Below, in pieces: positions 8,474-20,851 of a DNA stretch of 64,000 nt. Within the stretch, counting starts at the first letter, position 1. The number at the start of each line of letters is the position of its first letter. The stretch lies in the NCBI GenBank assembly GCA_963693085.1, contig OY856409.1, positions 1,332,388,415-1,332,452,414 on the forward strand, read 5' to 3'. The DNA is from Alisma plantago-aquatica (taxonomy: Eukaryota > Streptophyta > Magnoliopsida > Alismatales > Alismataceae). Made by a program: the position numbers and the translations under genes. The notes below the pieces were generated by a model. It was given only the letters and a program-made list of their open reading frames with translations, made no database searches and was not told the origin of the DNA.

Positions 8474-11270
8474 ATTAAGGAAACCAGATCAGTTCACAAC
8501 ATCATATATTTTGCACAAACAACAATCATCCATAAATGAAAAGATATAGTTAACATCTTACTGAGATGAAAAGTCTAAATATAAATGCAAAAGAAGTACA
8601 TAGGCATAACTTGCATCCTATACATCTACTAGGGAAAGAAATGTAAGATAGAACCATCTAACAAGTAGATGAAAAGAAACATCTAAACTAATCTAGATCC
8701 TCAAGATCCATTATTATTGTTTGTTGGTACTTTGCTCCAATACAAGTATTCTTTGCACCTAGAAAATACGTGAAACAACAGATCAACACATGAGGTGTTG
8801 TGTACATGGGTAGAAAGATATGTACATAAATGCTTACATATTTCAATAATTTGAGAAAAGAAAGAAAGAGTAAGAGAAGATATTATTTAATGTGAAAATC
8901 AGGAAAACACAACATTATAATCATATTTCAATTAGATTGCTATGGTGGACTAGCACATAACATATATTCTTGGGCCCCTTTCCCGTGTATCGTGTACTCT
9001 AGGAGTCTCCCCATATACCATGTACTCTTGGGAGGTACTAGTCAACATTAAAACAAATCATCTCTTTTAGGGAGATTAATGAACATAATCAGTAACTACA
9101 ATTTATCATCTTAATTTATGTTCTTACATGGTGGAGATCAATACTACATTTATATGACATACAAGCAACAGTCACAGATAAAGAAAGCAATACATGATAT
9201 TTAGGTTTCAAGCAAGAAAAATGGTCATATACTTGGATAATCCCAAGTACCTGATTAATCAGATTTTATATTCCAAAAAGGATCGACTAAGTTGGAAATG
9301 GATTACCCTAAAAAGGAGTTAAGGCTACATCGTTATGTAGTGTCCACTAATATAACCTAAGATTAGGGTTTGACTTAACTAGGGCCCTTATATTCACCTA
9401 AGGTTGGATCAGAATTAATATGGTTCTGGGATCTTAATTCAGCGTATTTGGGGCAGATCTAGGGTGTAGGTATGTTCTTGGCTTATTACCTACTTTTATT
9501 AATTAGAGAGAAAACCAATACTAGGGGTTTAAGAGTTTGGGTTATCATTGTTTACTAAACTAGGGTTTCATGGTTTAGATTAATTGGAGATGTCACCTAG
9601 GGTTTATGGTTTTGAAGATTACTGACATCAGATCATAATAATCATTTTTCCATATTTCAAGTTAAGAAAAAGAAAGCAAATCGTCAACTTATGCTTACGC
9701 TTTAGCCATTACTTTTGGAACATGGTCGGATTTAGGTCAAGGTATAATTTTATTCGGAATCTATGGATTTTTCTGATGAAAATAATGTATACTTTTGCCT
9801 ATTTCTGACCTTCCTACTAATTACTATGATTTTTCTAAGATAATTGGATTTTCTATTAAATAAAAGGAGTGAGGGGATAACACCGGCCGAGGCGGACGTC
9901 GTTATTGGTCCAAGTCAGTGTCCATATGGCGGGTTCTCTCCTTGCCTATCATTGTTGGCCCGCATTGATGCCTGTTGGGTTGGCGGCTTGTGATTAGCCT
10001 CTATAGTCCAGCTGGCGCCACGTGGTGTATCTCCTTCAGCCTTCTCCTTCCTTGCAAGCAGTGGCTTCTCGCAGCTCCGACGCCTCTGATTGGAAGGGAG
10101 GACGTTGGTGTCTGACTGAAGGTATCACCACCTTCGCAACCTCGTCCTAATTCTGGACAACCCAGTTCCGCACTGTGGCTCCTTCGTGATCTCTTTGCTG
10201 TCACAGTTTGGGAAGCGAGGTCGTCGGAGATAAGGAGTCTCAGTGGTTCTCTTCTCATGGTAGCCTATCTAAGCGTCATTGAGAACCCTAGACCTCTGTG
10301 AAACTTCTCAGTGGGGTCGATTTGGGACGATAGTAGGGTCTGCGAGCAGTGGTGGTCTTGTTAGGAGTAGGGAAGAGTGGAGGTTAGGAGGAGGTGCAAG
10401 GGTGTAATGGAAGCAATTGAAAGTTTGCAATGACTAAAGGGATCTTGGCGAAGCTGGTGGAGGGTTAAATAGAGGTGAGGGTGTGAGGGTGAGGAAACCC
10501 TAAGTGGCGGTCCGCCGCCAGTGTGAGGCGTGAAAATATGGGGGCTTGTCTCCCTAATCCACGAACTAGGGGATACATGTGAGTTATTGTTGTGTTTGTC
10601 ACGGCGAGAAGGATCACTCCTCTCAAAATCTTTGCAAGACTAGGTCTAGATTGTTAGATAGGGAGTGCGGCATGTCACACGTAGCAGAGTTGTGGCCATC
10701 TGTTAGTTTTGGAGGTTAGAGATGAGTCCTCACTCGTCAGATAATCTCTGGATGGACAAGATAAGGGGACATGGATTGCCATCCATGCCCTGTCCGTGTG
10801 ACGCACTAAAGTGTCACAACTAGCCAATTAAACGCCCAACTTAGGTCTATATCATGACATAAACGAAATAGTGCTCATAAAATCCAATGCTTATAATTTG
10901 TAATTGGTACTTCAATGACTATGACCTTTCAGGTGGAGCTTTATCATTAGACTTAGCTTGCTATGGTAAGATTTTAAAAGTGAAAGTTGATTGTATGATC
11001 ACTATGATTTTTTACACTTGAATTTGACATATAACACCTTATATATAACTAGGGTTTCATTTTTCTTAAAAGGGGTCTTTAACACACATTTTCACTCTCC
11101 AAGTATGAGGTCGCTTAATCATTTTCTTCACATAGGAGTTAATTTTAGTGATATGGTTAAAGGCCAACTATATTTTTTATGTTCAATCTGCTAGTACTTA
11201 ATGTATTTGCTTAGTTTTGCATCTGCTAGCATGTAGCAGTCATATAGGAATGGTCATTTCACTCTCTAGT
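8474..11270. other. Unassigned intergenic DNA; possible minus-strand LTR near 10.8 kb
   Basis: No convincing coding sequence is visible. The stretch 9880-10560 is more GC-rich than its surroundings. On the minus strand a TGTGACAC start (complement of 10811-10818) is followed by a TATA-like CTATTTAACCC (complement of about 10463-10473). This is the layout of a gypsy LTR. I found no end, TSD or primer site, so this stays a weak suggestion. The rest is AT-rich with no pattern I can name. Confidence 0.25.
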
Positions 11271-11512
11271 GTGTTATCCTATTTCTGCTCAGCAAACTTC
11301 AATATCCATGGCACCATGCTGCCTCAAGCACAGAACCCCCATCCTCAATAACTTTCAGTCAACGAATATCATATCTGGACATACATGAGATAGGTGTACA
11401 AGCTACAACAGGAGGCAACAAGTCAATGGATGCAAACGGCAAACTTATGAACTCGGCATAATAATAACTAATTATTGAACTTGAATTTTAAGTTTCTGCT
11501 CATTCATAATAC

Positions 11513-11903
11513 CTGTGTAGCGCCTGAGAGCCACATTCATCTTCACACCTATTGACATGAAAATATAGAGGTTGATTCAAAACCAACATTGCAGATTCTT
11601 GGTCAAGTACACCTGCTCTCACCATCTTCTTCAACACCATAGACTGTGATAATCTTCCTCTGCGTGTCAAAGTATTCAGACAAAAAAATAACTAAACAGA
11701 GAGGGTACTGAGCTCAGAAAAATTAGCAAACTGTAAGATCATTTCATGAACCTGCTCGGGCCATTAAAAGGGGATCGAGAATCAGGTGCTGGCAACATCC
11801 CAGCTAGCATCGCACACTCGCCTATAGTAAGGCAAGAAGGATCCTTCCCAAAATAAAAAGAAGATGCCTCTTTAATCCCAAATTTTCCATGTCCCCAATA
11901 GGC
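11513..11903 (-). CDS. Peptidoglycan glycosyltransferase (GT51), two 3' exons
   Basis: Exon A (complement of 11752-11903) follows a TTTTTGACAG acceptor and reads AYWGHGKFGIKEASSFYFGK, then an ECAMLAGMLPAP segment. Exon B (complement of 11513-11659) continues in phase across a GT...AG intron with LSQSMVLKKMVRAGVLDQ. These are the late motifs of the family-51 transglycosylase domain (YxGxGxxGI..A...YFGK, E.A.LAG...AP, VLK.M). Enzymes of this family polymerise lipid II glycan chains; plant homologues are thought to act in chloroplast peptidoglycan synthesis. Exon B ends at a GT donor at 11511-11512. A possible terminal exon near 11340-11420 meets a stop quickly. The N-terminal half is absent: upstream in sense lies the copia LTR starting at 12122. 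It is therefore a broken gene or one with a very large intron. Confidence 0.75.
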
Positions 11904-12121
11904 CTGTCAAAAAGTTGATAGCTACCATTAGTATCAAAGTAAAAGCTTCTCAGAAATCAGGAACAATAATAACAAATTAAATATGTGAATAAACTGACCC
12001 AGTTTTGTACCAAGCTTGAATGTGGATACATAATTACCCATAAGCAACTTGGAAACAACCACTTACCGTAAAAGCTTACCCATTCTAACTTCTTAAGTGT
12101 TGACAAGGGGTTATTGCAATG

Positions 12122-12461
12122 TGTTGGTCATGAGGAATTTACTGGAATAGACAAGTGTGTATATTATATTGTGTAAGTCTGGGGGGTTTAACGCAAAAGT
12201 AAAGGTGAAAATATTTAGAAATTAAAAAGATATGAAGAGATGCCAATATATCATATAGATCTCTCAGATATGGTTCTTTGATGATACCAGAGGTGTAGAG
12301 CAACACAATTAGGGAAATAGCTGACTTGACTTTGATTAATGACATGGACACCTATATATAGGTACTGTGGGTGGCATCCAATGCCCAATCAAACAATGTG
12401 GAACTAATCCCAGATTATTTACATACTTGACCCTTTATTATATATATTTACAACTCTAACA
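12122..12461 (-). repeat. 3' LTR of decayed copia 3
   Basis: This 340-bp stretch runs TGTTGG...CTAACA, with terminal TGTT/AACA inverted bases, and is followed by a copia polypurine tract (complement of 12462-12475, CCAACTTGAGGGGG). A TATA-like motif, CTATATATAGG, is near 12350. The 5-bp target on its left would be CAATG (12117-12121). The partner LTR is not in place, so no TSD check is possible. Confidence 0.65.
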
Positions 12462-12469
12462 CCCCCTCA

Positions 12470-13806
12470 AGTTGGTGCATATATATAATAAGAACCTAAC
12501 CTTTTCACATAAACTGAACCTGCCACCCAGTCAATGATTTGGTAAATATCAGCTAGCTGGTCTTCTGGCTTGACTTGCAGGAGTTGAATCATGCGGTCCT
12601 AGACCTTCTATCTAATAAATTAATAATGAATTTGAATATGCTTGGTCCTTTTGTGAAAACCAGGGTTGATTTGCAATATGAATGGTGTGACTATCATATC
12701 TGAACTCCACTTGCTCACCGACTGGAAAACAAAGCTCGCCAAGGAAGCTTCTGACCCATAAGAGCTCACATGTAGCCTATGCCATAGCTCTATATTCAAA
12801 CTCAGCACTTGGCCTGGCAACCACTGACTGCTTCTTACTTTTCCATGACACAAAATTACCACCAACAAATACACAGTAAGCAGTGATGGACATTCTAGCA
12901 ATAAAAGAACCTGCCGAATCAGCATCTAAATAGGCTTGAACCTGCAAGTGACCACTACTATGATATAGAATACCTTTGTCAGTAGTCCTCTTCAAATATC
13001 TCAGTAACAGATAACCGCCTCCATATGACATGTACAGGGCTTCTCCATGAGCTGGATCACCACACCAGTAGCAAAGGAGATATCTGGCCTAGTTACTGTC
13101 CGATAATTAAATTTACCACTACAAGTTTGTGCCTCCATGGTTCTTGAAGAACATCTCTTTGATCAATAGACAAGCAGAGTTCAGGATCCATTGGAGCATC
13201 AATAGGCTTGGACCCTAGCATACCAATCTCTTCAAGAAGGTCCCGAACATACTTCCTTTGACAAACAACAATACCCTCTTTGGATCTAGCAACTTCAATG
13301 CCCAAGAAAAACTTCAAGTTGCCTAGATCCTTAGTTTAAATGACCATTCAGAAAACTCTTTAGCTGAGAAATACTACGTTCATCATAATTGGTGATGACA
13401 ATATCATCTACAAAGACCGCCACAAACAAGCAACCAGCTGCACTGAGCATGTAGAAAACAGAGTGATCCCACTGCACCTGTGTAGACTGAAGTTCAGCAA
13501 AGCACTACTGAACTTAGCAAACTAGGCTTTCGGTGACTGCTTAAGACCATAGAGTGACTTGTTCAGATGGAACACCTGTGTAGACTCCCCCTGAGCAACA
13601 AAACTAGGAGGTTGTTCCATATAAGTTTCTTCACTCAAATCATCATTCAAGAAAGCATTCTTGATATCTAATTGATAGAACGGCCAAGCAAACTTAGCAG
13701 CAAGAGAGAGATATATATCCTCACAAAAGACATCTTCACAACATGCAAAAAGGTCTCAAGATAGTCTTCACTCTTCACCATAGACTTGTGTGTACCCTTC
13801 AGCAAT
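12470..13806 (-). pseudogene. Copia 3 reverse transcriptase and RNase H remnant
   Basis: Fragments in changing frames give, in sense order, a KGYTQ-like start near 13800, KFFLGIEVARSKEGIVVCQR with a PMDPELCL segment (about 13317-13160), the LRYLKRTTDKGILYHSSG segment (about 13010-12950), VVARPSAEFEYRAMA (about 12820-12777), and FHKRTKHIQIHY. This is the C-terminal half of copia Pol. It has many stops and shifts, and protease, integrase and gag are missing, so the element is 5'-truncated. The plus-strand copia 4 begins directly at its broken end. Confidence 0.8.
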
Positions 13807-14827
13807 TGTTAATATGTACGTATAAGGACCTACTTCATGGTTTAAAATTTCAATTTCAACGCCGTTTCCGATGGCTTAGAAACAGAAATTTCGATGGAAA
13901 TTTCGACATTTACGCTTATTTCAACACAAGATTTCGACGACCAAATAAAGGAATTAAGTCACGAGATTTTACCAGAACGATCTACATACATAAATACACC
14001 TATTTATGCAATCAAATCATATATTGATCTTGGTGGGGGTCCTACACGTGCGAAAAGATTGAAAATTGTTTCAAAGGGGATTTCGATGACATTTTCAATA
14101 ACATAATGAAAGAATTAGTTTATAGGTCATCACGTCAGTCGTCAATAATTATATTTTATCCATTATCTTGACAAATAGGATATATATCCAGTCAGATTTG
14201 TAAAATGATTGTAGTTATATGCAATTTATAGCATAATTTCATAAATCCTCAAGTTTAAGTTGTAGTCTATCACTTGCAACTTGCAATTCAGAGTAAACTT
14301 TTGACCAAGCTGGGGTAAAAGTAGAAGAAATAGATGTAGATGGGAAGGAGAGAGAGTAAACTTACCTTAGATCCGAGGAACAAAGCATTCAAGAGCAAGA
14401 GAATGCAAAAAAATCACCAAAGAAGTAATTATGTAACCGTCCAAGTGCAGTAGGCTTTGGGCAGTTGATTTTTGAAATCGTGAACCCATTTCGGTTGTGT
14501 TTCGCAAAATGCATGCCCAAACTGGCCTTTTTTTCAACAAAATTGTTGTATTTTGTCAAAATTTCGACCCTCTTTGCAAAATTTTTATTGAAATTTCGAA
14601 TTTTTATTACCTATTCCTAGACGTGTGCAATTTTATGTCTGATACCAGTCAAAACCAAAATTTCGAGCAAGATTTCGACTGATATTTTGAACCATGACCT
14701 ACGTGTAGTGTGAGAAAAGCTCAGGGAACTATGTGTAAAGTCTGTAAAGTTTCCCCTATATACGTATACCAACACCCTAACCATGTAGAAAGGTCGAGGG
14801 ATTCTCGCACTTTATTCTGGTGTTAAT
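13807..14827 (+). repeat. 5' LTR of copia 4, interrupted by a hAT element
   Basis: TGTTAATATG at 13807 begins an LTR whose other end, ...GGTGTTAATA, lies just before a primer site near 14829. Removing the hAT insertion (13834-14695 and one TSD) leaves roughly 150 bp, a short LTR. No second LTR is present, so the boundaries rest on the terminal bases and the primer site only. Confidence 0.5.
13834..14695. mobile_element. 862-bp non-autonomous hAT element
   Basis: The ends are inverted: TTCATGGTTTAAAATTTC on the left and, reverse-complemented, ATGGTTCAAAATATC on the right. GACCTAC flanks both sides (13827-13833 and 14696-14702). An 8-bp reading gives GGACCTAC/TGACCTAC, one mismatch, consistent with hAT. 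Subterminal GAAATTTCGA motifs occur at both ends. A block at about 13920-14100 (GGAATTAAGTCACGAGATTTT) is homologous to the layer-2 element at 1814 and to the complement of about 61890-62070 in the autonomous-type hAT. No gene is inside. Confidence 0.75.
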
Positions 14828-14828
14828 A

Positions 14829-14841
14829 AGGTATCAAAGCC
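14829..14841 (+). promoter_or_regulatory. Primer-binding site of copia 4
   Basis: AAGGTATCAAAGCC resembles the initiator-Met site TGGTATCAGAGC with two to three changes and is placed directly after the LTR end. The plus-strand leader follows to the gag ATG at 15425. Confidence 0.55.
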
Positions 14842-15424
14842 TAGGGTTCTCATCCCTTCTTAGTCCAGGAAACAAGTTGTCCCCTTGTTTCCCCTTCTTT
14901 CACATTTTTGGTAGTACTGCTGCAGTGTGGTACTGTAGCCACACATTCACGGGAAGGGTTGTTGTGCCTCCATCCGTCGGATTTTAACAAAGCTGCTTCT
15001 TGTGTTGGCTGTCCCCCAACTCCAGCAGCCTCAGGGATCTGGCCGTCTGTTGAATAGCCTCTGTGAGGGTCCTCCATAGCTTTTGTTTTTCCTTGAGCGA
15101 AAATAGTTGTAGCTGTCGTCTTCTTGAGGATTTTCTCGAGGAAAGACGGAGCAGCTCCAGCTCTTCTTTCCCTTTCCAAGTGGGGCGCCCCGAAACTCTC
15201 TATCACCTCTTGGAGCTACTTGTCTCATATACAGCCAATACAACCATCATCTTCTTTCTTTTTCTCAAAGTATAGGTTGTGGGTTATTGTAGCAGTAAGT
15301 GGTTTTTCACCCAGAACGCTTGATTGCCTTTGGGTTTTCTCATTGTGACTGTTTGGGGAGTTGTTCTTTTTTCTTTTTCAGCAACCCCCATTGATATTTT
15401 AGAGTAGATTATTCAATTGTTCTC

Positions 15425-16320
15425 ATGGCTGAAAAAGAGACAGTAGCCGAGCATGCCACGTTTACTGTTCACAATGTCAGTATCACTACTCGGAAACTTG
15501 GTGAGAAGAATTACAGACAATAGAGCTGCACTGTTACAGTTTGGTTTGAAGGTCAAGGATGCATCAAACATCTAACTTGTGAGCCACCAGAAGATCCCAC
15601 TCTATTGGAGCAATGGGAACAGCATGATGCAAGTCTACTAAGTATGATGTGGAAATAACATGGAACCACATATAGCAGATATGACAAATCACTTTGAGAC
15701 ATGCAAGGCATTGTGGGACCATCTTCAGGTTATGTATTCAAACAACGTCTCTTGTATGTACTATATGACGTGGAGCAATATGGACTGCAACAGGTGATAA
15801 GTCACTTATGCAGTACTTTGGTTAAGTGACTCGTTTGGTTAATGATTTGCACAATCTGCTTCCTCTATCTACAGACATACAGAAGATGCAACAACAACAT
15901 GATCAGATGGCGTGAATCAAATTCTTGGTTGAACTTCACCGTGATCAGATGACAATAATCAAATTCTAGGTTGGACTTCGTCGTGATCAGATAACAGTAA
16001 TCAAATTCTTGGTTGGACTTCGCCATGAATATGAAGGTGTCTGCAATCAGCTTTTGTCTGAAGCCGAGCTTCCTTCTTTGGATGATGACACATATTCTAG
16101 GGTGCTTCGTGCTTTCTTTAGAGCAAGATGCTGCCACACAGTCACAGGGTGATAAGTCAGCCTTAGTCACTCATTCTGGCAAAGATATTGTATCTAGAGG
16201 TTGTGGAGTATTCCATCAGCGCCTAGAGTGTACTCATTATGGTAGGAAAGGGCATACCAATGATACTTGTTACGAATTACATGGATTCCTACTCATTCAG
16301 TCAACATGGTAGCTATAGAG
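15425..16320 (+). pseudogene. Copia 4 gag, degenerate
   Basis: The ATG at 15425 starts MAEKETVAEHATFTVHNVS and LGEKNYR, then an in-frame stop. Later frames give the expected Gag blocks: EPPEDPTLLEQWEQHDASLL, FETCKALWDHLQVMYSNN, LLSEAELPSLDDTYSRVLRA and a zinc-knuckle-like CTHYGRKGHTNDTCYELHGF, in which the second Cys is Tyr. Nothing downstream of gag survives: the Athila-like LTR begins at 16331. The copy cannot function. Confidence 0.75.
15901..16026 (+). repeat. Three tandem 42-bp units in copia 4 gag
   Basis: GATCAGAT starts recur at 15901, 15943 and 15985, each followed by a similar ATCAAATTCT(T/A)GGTTG block. The 42-base period equals 14 codons, so the expansion would be in frame in the original Gag. 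Confidence 0.85.
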
Positions 16321-17379
16321 GTTTCTTAAGTGATGCAGATGTATTTTAGGGTTCCATCTTGTGTAATATTGCATTTCAATTACATCTATACCTGCTAGAT
16401 TACATGTTATTTTCCATAATATGCATATTTGTGTAAAATGCACTTATGGGCATTATTTGCACGTTTTTCAGGCATTTGGACCACGCTTGGATGGAAGAGA
16501 GAGACGAGTGATCCGAGGGTTTATCTACCCTTAGAGAGGCCCAAAGTGAAGTTTGAGGCTCCCTCAACCTTCCCCTAGTGGCCAAAGATCCATTGAAGCA
16601 AAGATATCCAAGAAAACACAAAGATTCAAGTCAAAGTGTTGATACAGAGAACAACACAGTTGTGGTACCACAGAACGTCGGTGCTAACTCACTCACAATC
16701 AACAGAGTCGGCATTGAAGTAGTGCAGAGATCATCACGACCGTGCCATGAAGAATGGTTGTGCCACCCTTGCCTCACCACGGCTGTGGTGACCACCACGG
16801 TCATGCCACTTTCAGTTCAAAATCTCCATTGTTACTCTGATTTTTGTCATTTTCTCACCTCGGTCATTCCCATCTACCTCGCCCGTGGTAACCCCTACCC
16901 AGCACGGTCGTGCTGCCCAAAAAAACCTAGCAACTTTTCCACTGCATTTCCCACTTTACCCCTACTTGACCTAGTGCTTCCTCCCCGCCTATATATATGT
17001 GGGTGGTGGCTAGAGGTCGAGGTTAGCTACCTTCTACCACCTCTTAGCTCCCCATTTTCGCCCCATAGCCATTCCACTTCATTTTCACCTCCATTCCACT
17101 CCATTTCACCATTTCCACGACCAAAACCCTAGTTTCTTGGTGTTTTGGCCACTTTCCACCTTCATCTCATGCCCTTACATCTTGGTGGAGGAAGGAGGAC
17201 TCCCTTGCAGCAGCTGGAGAGGAAGATCACTCCATCTACGCCGAGCTTCATGGCTACTTCTACCTCTTTCTCTTTTCTTTTTGTATTTTACATTTTCATG
17301 AGTAGCTAGGCCCCTTAGGTGGGCTATTTTGGGCTCAAAATGTTACTTTGATACCATGTTGGGGAAAATGATATGTAAA

Positions 17380-17718
17380 TGTGAAAAGAGGTGAGGGGGA
17401 GAGGAGACGAAACACCGAGAGATTTGTCGACTGCAAGGAGCAGCTTTCTTGAGAGAGCAATAGTCGTCTCACTTCTTTTTATATATTAAGGTAAGAGACA
17501 TTGTGGTACAAACGAGAAAATGATAGAAAAATAATAAAACAAATAATATAATGAAGATAGAACCAGGAGGTAGATCGCTGATTTCCGCCGCTGTGACAAT
17601 CTCGATACCGTCGACAGGACTGTCGATGGTATCGACAGAATGTTGTCTGTTGCTGTGGAAATTTCGATACCATCGACCTCCTGTCGATAGTATCGACGGA
17701 GATGCAGGTTGTTTCACA
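17380..17718 (-). repeat. 3' LTR of copia 2, with two palindromes
   Basis: The 339-bp LTR carries two near-palindromes (17603-17634 and 17665-17695). In sense these lie upstream of a TATATAAAAAG box near 17482-17492, so they are in U3. In the partner LTR the first palindrome is perfect: arms CGATACCATCGACAG and its complement around a 2-base centre. Confidence 0.9.
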
Positions 17719-17732
17719 CTCCCCCTCAAGCT
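17719..17732 (-). promoter_or_regulatory. Polypurine tract of copia 2
   Basis: In sense, AGCTTGAGGGGGAG lies immediately before the 3' LTR. It overlaps the pol stop codon TGA as in copia 1. Confidence 0.85.
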
Positions 17733-19338
17733 GGAGAGTACACATCGTGTATGCCCAGCTTGCCACATAATCTCTGAAAAGCTGCTGGACCCAAAGGCTT
17801 TGTCAAGATATCCGCCAGTTGATCTTCAGACTTGACGTATGGCATCACAATAGTGTCATCTTTGATTTGATCACGAATAAAATGGCAATCAACTTCTATG
17901 TGCTTTGTACACTTATGAAAGATAGGGTTCCTGGCAATGTGTATAGCAGACTGATTGTCACACTTGAGCTCCATAGAAGACATGATAGTGATTTTTAACT
18001 CAGAAAGAACAGATTTGACCCATTGTAGTTCACAACATGCATGGGCCATAACACGGTATTCAGCCTCAGTACTGGATCTAGCTACCACATGTTGTTTTTT
18101 GCTTTTCCAAGTAATCAAATGATCACCTAGGAAAGTACAATAGCCTGATGTAGACCTTCTATCAGTATGATCACCAACCCAATCTGCATCTGAATACCCT
18201 GTGAGAGTCAAAATAGATGGAGTCACCTTGGGTTTAGAATATGTGATCCCCTTACCAGGAGCACTCTTCAGATATCTTAGAATCCGGCAAACTGCTGTCC
18301 AGTGTGACTGTCGTGGTGAGTGCATATGCTGACTCACGACGCCTACAGCAAAAGAAATGTCAGGTCGTGTAATAGTTAGATATATTAGCTTGCCAACTAT
18401 TCTCCTGTAATATCTTGGATCTGAGTACTCAACATCATCAATCGTCTCCTTGATGTGATAATCCATAGGAGTAGATACCGGTTTAGATTCAGTCATGTCT
18501 GTCTCCTGTAGTAAGTCAAGCACATATTTCCTCTGAGATAGGTTGACACCTGCATGAGATCTAAGCACCTCAATGCCCAGAAAATATCTCAGTTTACCCA
18601 GATCCTTTGTTTGGAAGTGTTTCTGTAACCCTTCCTTCACACGAGATATGCCTGGAGAATCACTGTCAGTAATCACTATGTCATCAACATATACAGCAAT
18701 AATGATAGAGCCACAAGAAGAGCTAGAGTAGAATAAAGAATGATCAGTCATGGAGCGAGAGAAACCCATCTGGAGTACAACCTCACTGAACTTGTCAAAC
18801 CAAGCTCGAGGAGACTGTTTCAGCCCATATATGGCTTTCTTCAATTTACACACTTTCTGACACTCCCCCTGAGCAACAAACCCAGGAGGTTTCTCCATAT
18901 ATACCTCTTCATGTAGATCACCATGTAGAAAGGCATTCTTAACATCAAGCTGAAATAGGGGCCAATCAAAGGTAGTAGCCAGAGAAATAATAATCCAGAC
19001 AGAGTTTAGACGAGCTACTGGAGAAAAGGTCTCAAAGAAATCAACTCCATAGGTCTATGTGTAGCCTTTTGCTACCAATCTGCCTTCAACCTCTCAACAG
19101 ATCCATCCGGATTATGTTTGATGGTGAAAACCCATCTGCAACCCACTGCTTTCTTCCCTGCAGGTAAGTCAACAAGATCCCATGTGCCATTATGCAAAAG
19201 GGCTGACATCTCAAGCTGCATTGCCTGTTTCCAGCCATTGTCCTTCATAGCATCATAGTGATCCCTTGGTATATCAACAGAATCAATCCCAATAGCAAAT
19301 GCGCGGGCCTGCTTAGATAAGTGTGACAGACAACACAC
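17726..19338 (-). pseudogene. Copia 2 reverse transcriptase/RNase H, broken
   Basis: The main piece (17726-18898, 390 codons) starts at EKPPGFVAQGE, has the YVDDI active site, YFLGIEVLRSHAGV, RNase H ARSSTEAEYRVMA and FHKCTKHIEVDCHF, and ends YSPA. An upstream piece (19072-19338) has WKQAMQLEMSALLHNGTWDL and GCRWVFTIKHNPDGSVERLK. Between them lie a frameshift near 19075 and an in-frame TAG (19055-19057), where family members usually have Gln (KGYTQ), so a CAG-to-TAG change is likely. The enzyme would copy element RNA into DNA; this copy cannot. Confidence 0.9.
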
Positions 19339-19545
19339 ATTTGTAATAGGATGTCTAATAGTACAAGAACGAACACCTTTCCGAACAGCAATAGGAAGAT
19401 CAAGATTTGATGCTTCTGCAGGAATCTCGTGAGTAGAAGACGATGAGGAAGGCTCAGGGACTGGTGTCGCTACCTCTTCTGGATCTTGTCTGCCTCACCT
19501 ACTATAAACATATGGGTATTGCTGAATAACAAGCCTGTCAGCTGC

Positions 19546-20851
19546 CTACTCGTCCTGAATAAAAGTATAATCAGGAATAATGGGTGGCGCTCCCTCACTC
19601 TGCACAGATGGTGCCACTCTCTCACTCTGAAAATCTGGTGGCACTCCCTCTCTCAACTGCTCCCCCTTACTCATAGCATCGGAGAAATACGGAGTGGTCT
19701 CATGGAAGGTAACATCCCTACACACAAACATGCGACGAAGACTAGGACAGTAACACTTGTATCCTTTGCTAGTACTAGAATAACCAAGGAACAAGGTTTT
19801 AATAGACCTAGGAGAACATTTGTCAGCCTTAGGGTCAAAATTATGGACAAAAGAAGTGCAACCAAACACTCTGAGGGGAACAGAGAAGGGTTGATCCGTG
19901 GGCCGTAACACAGAGAAAGGAGTTTGTCCTTTGAGAACTGAGGATGGTTGTCTATTGATTAAGAAGCAAGCAGTTAACAGAGCTTCAGACCAGAATTTCT
20001 TAGGCACTTTGGATTTAAACATGATCGAACGAGCAATATCAAGAAGATGACAATTTTCCCTCTCAACCACCCCATTTTGCTGAGGGGTGTGAGGACAAGA
20101 CGTGCGATGGATCATGCCCACAAAACTACAAAAATTAGACATAGCCTTTTGAACATACTCTAAAGCATTATCAGATTGGAGAGTTTTTTATATTGCAATC
20201 AAACTGAACCTGTATTTCTTTATGAAAATGTTTCACAATAGATAGCACAGACTCTCGGCTTTTGAGAACGTAGACCCATGTCATGCGGAAAAAATCATCC
20301 ACAAAGGAAATAAAATAACGAAAACCATTATAACTTTGGTCTTTAATAGGACCCCATACATCACTGTGGACTAACTCAAAAGGACAAGATGCCCGCTTAT
20401 TGACACGACTGGGATAAGACAACCTATGATGTTTTCCTAGCTGACATGACTGACACTCTAAAGATGACACTTGGGACAACTCAGGTTCCAACTTCCGCAG
20501 GCTTTCTAACGACGGATGTCCATATCTGCAATGCCATAGTAAGAGGGAACCACTCAACAGGATGGATGGAGCTGGAGCAGATACTGGGTGAGGCAGACTG
20601 TCACCGTGGAAAAGGTAGAGATCACCTTTCCTAGGCCCCCCACCAATCGTCCTCATACTCTTGAGATCCTGTAAAACAAAACAAGAAAGCCCAAATGTTA
20701 CTGTATATTTTACAGTGTCAACCAATTTTGCAACAGAAAGAAGATTAAAAGGAAACTCGGGCACAAAGTGTACAGATTTCAGATCAATCTTGGGTGTTAG
20801 AGAGACAGATCCACTAGCCAGTGTGACAGATTGGTGAGGAATATGAGTCAA
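19546..20851 (-). pseudogene. Copia 2 integrase region, frameshifted
   Basis: Two frames: 20171-20851 holds the end of the protease and the GAG-pre-integrase zinc domain (WHCRYGHPSLESL ... CQSCQLGKHH), then the integrase Asp motif HSDVWGP. 19546-20142 holds TSCPHTPQQNGVVERENCHL with the catalytic Glu region and GCTSFVHNF further on. The middle Asp (SDNALEY) lies at the break near 20160. The first zinc-domain His of WH(Y)RLGH is kept, but Tyr is Cys and Leu is Tyr. Confidence 0.88.

Noticed and set aside
10001..10258. 85-codon minus-strand open frame
   Set aside because: GC-rich segment, no motif, no splice or promoter context that supports a gene.
11340..11420. Third, terminal exon of the GT51 gene
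   Set aside because: An acceptor-like CAG is present but the phase-matched frame meets TGA after a few codons; too weak to assert.
16578..17132. 184-codon open frame as a gene
   Set aside because: It lies within the Athila-like LTR across its TATA box, has no domain signature and is rich in Pro/Ser low complexity.
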